From: an uncultured Bacteroidales bacterium
GTDB lineage: Bacteria; Bacteroidota; Bacteroidia; Bacteroidales; F082
Direction of reading: 5' to 3'
Length of the DNA stretch: 64,000 nucleotides
Assembly: GCA_947305795.1 (NCBI GenBank)
Contig: CAMZEK010000001.1
Location: forward strand, 79,345 to 143,344
Shown: positions 59,850 to 64,000 of the stretch, piece after piece
How the letters are laid out: each line of letters opens with the position of its first letter
Position numbering within the stretch: position 1 is the first letter of the stretch
Made by a program: the position numbers and the translations under genes
The notes under the pieces: generated by a model
Seen by the model: the letters and a program-made list of their open reading frames with translations, nothing else
Told to the model about the DNA's origin: nothing
The model's database searches: none

Positions 59850-60943
59850 TCGGCTTTTTCGTTTCCACGGACTTTGTCGCCCACTTGCAGTCCTTCCTTG
59901 ACGACGATGTTCACACCATCGGAAAGACCAATTTTAACGGCTTGTTTCTCAAACTCTTGCGGCGCGTTCTCTTTGATGCAACGGTACACGTAAGCCTCGC
60001 CATCCTCATAGCTGATGCAGCTTTCGGGCACAGTCACCACACCCTCTTCCTTGTCGAGGATGATTTCGGCATTGGCGGAATAGCCGGCGCGGACAAAGAC
60101 ATCGTCAGACAAAATAGCGCGGGCTTTCATTTCGAAGAAAACGGCTCCGCTTTCCTGTGTTCCTTTGGGCGCGATGTACTCCAACACGGCATCAAACTTG
60201 CGGTCGTTCATGGCACCGATGGTCAAGGTCATGGGCATTCCTTCGTGGATTTTGCCCACCTCGGTTTCGTCGAGTTTGCCCTTGAAAATCATGTCCTTCA
60301 TGTTGGCGATGGTCGCGATGGTGGTGCCGTCATTGAAGGTGTTGGAGTTGATGACGGAGTTGCCTACCTTCACGGGGATGTCGAGAATCATGCCCGAGAT
60401 GGTGGCCTTGATTTTCGTGTTGCTGTAGCCCGTCGCGTTCTTCGAGATGCCCTCCTTGATGATGTTCAGCTGGTCTTGGGCATTGCTGTAGTTCTCCTTG
60501 GCCTGCTGGTATTCGAGTTGCGACTTCTCGAATTCCTCAGTGGAAATCAAGCCTTTAGCTTTCAGGTTTTGCTGACGTTGATAAGTTTTTTCCACGTTGT
60601 CTAAGTTTAGTTTAGCCACGCGCACCTGCGACTCGGCGGCAGAGAGGTTGCTCACGTCGGGGATGACCTTCACCACAGCGATGACCTCGCCCTGCTGCAC
60701 TTGTTGGCCGGGTTCTTTCAGGATTTCAGAGATGATGCCCGATACTTGCGGCTTCATGGCCACCTCGTCGCGCGGGTCGATTTGTCCCGTCACCACCGTC
60801 GATTTCTGGATAGTGTCGATTTTGGCCGTCTCGATTTCATAGACGACCTCCTGCGGTCTCGATTTCTTGTAGAGATAGACGAAAGTCCAGATGACTCCTA
60901 TTCCTAACAAGATGAAAAACAAGATTTTAAAGAATTTCTTCAT
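59846..60943 (-). CDS. MacA/HlyD-family periplasmic adaptor
   Basis: The 365-residue protein has one N-terminal membrane helix (about 5-24), a split biotinyl-lipoyl domain (VAMKPQVSGIISEILKEPGQQVQQGEVIAVV, then the return GYSNTKIKATISGMILDIPVKVGNSVI), a coiled-coil hairpin (about 105-165), and beta-barrel and membrane-proximal domains. It bridges the inner-membrane permeases and the TolC-like duct. The gap to the preceding permease gene contains palindromic element A. Confidence 0.93.
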   Translation of the reverse strand: MKKFFKILFFILLGIGVIWTFVYLYKKSRPQEVVYEIETAKIDTIQKSTVVTGQIDPRDEVAMKPQVSGIISEILKEPGQQVQQGEVIAVVKVIPDVSNLSAAESQVRVAKLNLDNVEKTYQRQQNLKAKGLISTEEFEKSQLEYQQAKENYSNAQDQLNIIKEGISKNATGYSNTKIKATISGMILDIPVKVGNSVINSNTFNDGTTIATIANMKDMIFKGKLDETEVGKIHEGMPMTLTIGAMNDRKFDAVLEYIAPKGTQESGAVFFEMKARAILSDDVFVRAGYSANAEIILDKEEGVVTVPESCISYEDGEAYVYRCIKENAPQEFEKQAVKIGLSDGVNIVVKEGLQVGDKVRGNEKAE

Positions 60944-60978
60944 GGTATTAGTGTGTATTTAATGATTCCAAACTGACA

Positions 60979-61109
60979 AGACCAAGCCTTTTACCGTCAT
61001 TGCGGGCTTGACCCGAAATCTCCCAAGCATGAAAGACCGACTTCGCGCTCACGAGATGGCGGATGTCCCTCCGCCATGACGGAAAAAGTGTTAGATTGTT
61101 GTTTCCCAG
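60979..61109. repeat. dispersed palindromic element, family A, copy 2
   Basis: This 131-base element lies between the second ABC permease and the MacA-like adaptor. It is homologous to copy 1 at 3932-4059 in opposite orientation, with the same stems (GCGGGCTTGACCCG and ATGGCGGA/TCCGCCAT) and the same CTGGGAAAC edge. It fills most of the 194-base gap, which breaks an otherwise tight operon. Confidence 0.85.
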
Positions 61110-61137
61110 TTTATTATGTAAATAAAAACTACTCATA

Positions 61138-62400
61138 TCACTCCTCCCTAATCGCATCAATAGCTTTAATCTGAATGGCTCTCCAAGCGGGTAAAACACC
61201 GGCGAGGAGACCTGAAATGATGACGATGACCGTGGCGGCCACGGCTGCACCGAAACCGAGGTTCGGGTCTTGGAACATCATGTTGTCGCTCGGTATGTTG
61301 GAGGTAATCATCGCCACTATCGCCATGATACCCACGCCGAGGCAAAGCCCGACAAGCCCTGCCAAAGTGGTGAGTAACAGGCTCTCTGACAGCACTTGGC
61401 CGATGATGTCCTTGGGCTTGGCTCCGATGGCGCGTCTTACACCGATTTCGCGGGTGCGTTCCTTCACCGTTACGAGCATGATGTTGCTCACTCCGATGAC
61501 GCCCGAAAGCAACGTGCCCAAGCCGACAATCCAAATAAGGAGGTGGATGCCGAAAAACAGACCTTTGAAGGCTTTGAAAATCTCAGACACGTTGAATGAA
61601 TTGATGGCATCCTCATCGGTGGGGGATATGTCGTGTCGCTGTTTAATGAGCTGTTTCAGGTCCTCCTCGATGTCGGAGATGGGCGTGTCGTCGTCGGCCA
61701 CAAATGCAAAGAAATTGATTTTGTCTCCGATGGCATACACCTGTTGCATGGTCGTGAACGGCAAGATGACTGACTCGTCGATGGTGCCGTTGATGTTGAC
61801 GTGTTCGGTGTAGGAACGCACTACGCCCACCACTTGGAAATATATTCCGTTGATTTTAACCATCTTACCCAATGGGTCTTCGCCTCTCTCAAACATGGTT
61901 TCATACACTTTCCTTCCCAAGAGGCACACCTTTCGGTTGGCAGAGATGTCGGTATCGTTGATGAAACGGCCCTTCAGAATCTTCGATTTTTCAATCTCGT
62001 TGTATTCGGGCAGCACGCCTTTCACAGAGAAGCTGCCGCCGCGACTGCCGTAAATCACGTTCTTGTCCTCGGTCGACCACACGCTGGCCTCGGGCGAGAT
62101 GGCTTTGACACAAGGGAATGTTTCCCTGATGGCCTCCAAATCAGCCAATTGCATCGACCAAGAGCGACCTTTTTGGTAGCCTTTGTAAGGTTCGCTGGTT
62201 TCGCCGGTGAAGAAGAAAGCCGTGTTGGGTGTCACGCCTTCCACCTGCTGCATCAGGCCGTTCTCGAAGCCGTTTCCCGTCGAGGACAGGACGACAAGCA
62301 AGAAAATGCCCCAAAACACGCCGAAGGCCGTCAGCAAGCTGCGGGTCTTGTTGCGCGTGATGGTCTGCCAAATCTCGTGTATGCCGTCGAAGTCGAACAT
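61138..62400 (-). CDS. MacB/FtsX-type ABC transporter permease (second)
   Basis: The 420-residue protein has a first helix after WQTITRNKTRSLLTAFGVFWGIFLLVVL, a large periplasmic MacB_PCD domain (about 45-275) and three helices from about 285. These include GTLLSGVIGVSNIMLVTVKERTREIGVRRAIGAKPKDIIGQVL, the FtsX signature. No ATPase domain is fused, unlike E. coli MacB. It pairs with the preceding permease, 12 bases upstream, probably as a heterodimer. Confidence 0.93.
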   Translation of the reverse strand: MFDFDGIHEIWQTITRNKTRSLLTAFGVFWGIFLLVVLSSTGNGFENGLMQQVEGVTPNTAFFFTGETSEPYKGYQKGRSWSMQLADLEAIRETFPCVKAISPEASVWSTEDKNVIYGSRGGSFSVKGVLPEYNEIEKSKILKGRFINDTDISANRKVCLLGRKVYETMFERGEDPLGKMVKINGIYFQVVGVVRSYTEHVNINGTIDESVILPFTTMQQVYAIGDKINFFAFVADDDTPISDIEEDLKQLIKQRHDISPTDEDAINSFNVSEIFKAFKGLFFGIHLLIWIVGLGTLLSGVIGVSNIMLVTVKERTREIGVRRAIGAKPKDIIGQVLSESLLLTTLAGLVGLCLGVGIMAIVAMITSNIPSDNMMFQDPNLGFGAAVAATVIVIISGLLAGVLPAWRAIQIKAIDAIREE

Positions 62401-62412
62401 GATGCGTGGTTT

Positions 62413-63648
62413 TTATCTGTAATTCATTGCTTCAATAGGTTTGATTTTCACGGCGTTGCGGGCAGGGAAGAAACCTGCCAGTACGCCGCAGACGATGAGC
62501 AAAGCCGTTGCCATCAGCACGATGCGGATGTCGATGCTGGGAACGATGTTCAAGGAGATTTCCTTGCCTTCCTGAACCTTTTCCAAAATGTTGCCGCCGA
62601 CCTCAGCCGCCACCATGCCGAGCCACATGCCAATGTAGCCGAAAATCGTGGTGATAATCATCGACTCGGTGACGATGGAGGCCAAGATTGAGCGCGACTT
62701 GGCACCGAGGGCCTTACGGATGCCGATTTCGTTGGTGCGTTCCTTCACGGTGATGCGCATGATGTTGCTCACGCCCACGATGCCCGAAATGAGCATGGCG
62801 AAGCCGATGATCCAGATGAAAAGCTCAATAGTGTTGAAAATCTTCATGGCTTGACGGTAATTCTCTTGCGTGCTACTGATATAGACGGCAGCTTGATCGT
62901 CGGGGTCGAACTCATGCAAGCGTGCCAGCCGGGTCCTCAAATACTCAATGTAAGCCTCGTTGTCCTCCTTGGTTTCCAAGCCTGTTGTGGTGAAATGCAA
63001 CGCCCAATACCGATTCTGGCTTTTAATCATCTTCAAGGTGGAGAAGGGTACATAGCTGCTACCGCCATCGGAACGGCCTTCACCTTCATAGACACCAATG
63101 ATTTTGAAAGCAATGTTGTTGACAATGACAAATTGTCCGAGCGGTGAGACCCCTTCGCCAAAAAGTTTATTGCGCAGGTTATCGTCAATGACAATGAACT
63201 TTTCGCTGTTTTTCTCGTCGCGTTCGTTGATGAAACGCCCTTCAAGCAACTTGACGTTGAAAATTTTCCTGATAATGGGTTTTGCGCCCGACACGTATAT
63301 GCTGCTTGACTTATCGCCGAAGTTGGCAAAACCGTTGAGGTAGATGAAAGGAGAAACTTCATCCACATTCCTGACTTCGTTTTCCAAGTAGCGTATGTCT
63401 TTGTCGTTAAACCAGATGGAGCGGTTGGTGCCATGTCCTTTGAAAGGTTTGGAAGTCTCGCCGCCATAAAGTGAATAGACGTTTTGCGAACGGCTACTGA
63501 AATCTGCTATGATTCCATTCATGACACCGTTGCCGGCGGCGAGCAGCACAATGAGGATGAAGATGCCCCACGAGATGGCGAATCCCGTGAGGAAGGTCCT
63601 CAGTTTGTTGCGGCCCAAGGCCATGAATATCTCGCGCCAGAAGTCCAT
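62413..63648 (-). CDS. MacB/FtsX-type ABC transporter permease (first)
   Basis: The 411-residue paralogue of the next gene has REIFMALGRNKLRTFLTGFAISWGIFILIVL, then a periplasmic domain, then GFAMLISGIVGVSNIMRITVKERTNEIGIRKALGAKSRSIL and the C-terminal helices. It overlaps the ATPase stop by one base, so translation is coupled. Confidence 0.93.
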   Translation of the reverse strand: MDFWREIFMALGRNKLRTFLTGFAISWGIFILIVLLAAGNGVMNGIIADFSSRSQNVYSLYGGETSKPFKGHGTNRSIWFNDKDIRYLENEVRNVDEVSPFIYLNGFANFGDKSSSIYVSGAKPIIRKIFNVKLLEGRFINERDEKNSEKFIVIDDNLRNKLFGEGVSPLGQFVIVNNIAFKIIGVYEGEGRSDGGSSYVPFSTLKMIKSQNRYWALHFTTTGLETKEDNEAYIEYLRTRLARLHEFDPDDQAAVYISSTQENYRQAMKIFNTIELFIWIIGFAMLISGIVGVSNIMRITVKERTNEIGIRKALGAKSRSILASIVTESMIITTIFGYIGMWLGMVAAEVGGNILEKVQEGKEISLNIVPSIDIRIVLMATALLIVCGVLAGFFPARNAVKIKPIEAMNYR

Positions 63649-64000
63649 TACTTAATCTCAGTGTTAAAGTCAACGAGGTCAGGGTTGTTGATTTCGATGT
63701 TTTCTATCACACCGTCTTTTAGATGGATGATTTTGTTGGTTCTCAAGGCAATGCCTTTCTCATGGGTGACGATGACCATGGTGATGCCGCTTTGGTTCAC
63801 TTCGCGGAGGATTTGCATCACCTCGGCGGAAGTTTTGCTGTCCAAAGCACCTGTGGGTTCGTCGGCAAGGATGACCTTGGGCTGGGTTACTAAGGCGCGA
63901 GCCATCGAGACGCGCTGCTTTTGCCCGCCAGAGAGTTCGTTGGGATAGTGGTCGGCCCATTCCTTCAGGCCAAAGCGTTCCAGATATTCCATCGCCATCT
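63648..64000 (-). CDS. ABC transporter ATPase (MacB-like), 5' partial
   Basis: About 117 C-terminal codons are visible, and the frame stays open past the right edge. The signature LSGGQKQRVSMARAL, Walker B VILADEPTGALD and switch VIVTHEKGIAL match the LolD/MacB-type ATPases that power FtsX-like permeases. Walker A lies outside the window. It is first of the visible efflux genes, and the start cannot be set here. Confidence 0.92.
   Translation of the reverse strand, partial: MAMEYLERFGLKEWADHYPNELSGGQKQRVSMARALVTQPKVILADEPTGALDSKTSAEVMQILREVNQSGITMVIVTHEKGIALRTNKIIHLKDGVIENIEINNPDLVDFNTEIK

Noticed and set aside
1..64000. tRNA, rRNA, insertion sequence or prophage genes
   Set aside because: I looked for TTCGAATCC-like T-arms, CCA ends, transposase DDE patterns and phage structural genes and found none that I could support. 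Small RNAs cannot be excluded by eye.

Overview
This 64 kb window comes from a member of the Bacteroidota, most likely order Bacteroidales, with roughly balanced GC content. Several signs agree. Many start codons are preceded by a TAnnTTTG -7 promoter box and have no Shine-Dalgarno sequence. One secreted protein carries a type IX secretion (T9SS) C-terminal sorting domain. A DUF6089/PorG-like barrel gene lies beside uppS and bamA. There are SusC-type and OMP_b-brl_3-type receptors, and the threonine dehydrogenase is of the SDR type. I saw no rRNA, tRNA, CRISPR array, transposase or phage gene. No gene-free stretch exceeds about 200 bases.

Layout. 1-13.4 kb is housekeeping and surface metabolism: a NodB-like protein coupled to purN, a YitT membrane protein, tdh-kbl (threonine to glycine plus acetyl-CoA), a T9SS-sorted esterase, cysS, two tandem PagL-like lipid A deacylase paralogues, a MORN-type lipoprotein, pyrC and a dolichol-phosphate-mannose-synthase-like glycosyltransferase. 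13.4-20.6 kb holds a TonB-dependent receptor, a very repetitive DUF5689/choice-of-anchor-J lipoprotein and a divergent secreted endonuclease/exonuclease/phosphatase. I propose these as a candidate nucleic-acid or phosphoester scavenging unit. 20.6-25 kb holds maf, kdsC-like, rsfS, ftsH and a LUD protein.

25-40.3 kb is mainly an outer-membrane assembly region read leftward: M23 endopeptidase, MerR, NAD kinase, PorG-like, UppS, BamA and two Skp/OmpH chaperones, then guaB with a small unknown gene, then three SurA/parvulin-type chaperones ending in a MoxR ATPase. 40.3-51.7 kb is read mostly rightward: alaS, an alcohol/aldehyde dehydrogenase pair, a small HigBA-like toxin-antitoxin module on the minus strand, a YgiQ radical SAM protein, a lipoprotein nicotinamidase, an orphan EIIC-like membrane protein, recX and a membrane-anchored LytTR regulator. 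51.7-55.8 kb is a compact fatty acid synthesis operon (fabH-fabF-fabZ-acpP-fabG). 55.9-64 kb holds an OMP_b-brl_3 receptor and a MacAB-TolC-like efflux operon whose ATPase runs off the window.

The most unusual non-coding content is a set of dispersed palindromic elements. Two inverted copies of one family carry terminal CAAAAC iterons and sit inside the fab operon on either side of acpP-fabZ. Two inverted copies of a second family lie 57 kb apart, between tdh and kbl and inside the efflux operon. A single hairpin of a third type lies between the TonB receptor and its lipoprotein. A long inverted repeat fills the kbl leader. Short degenerate 7-8 base AT-rich repeats occupy several leaders.
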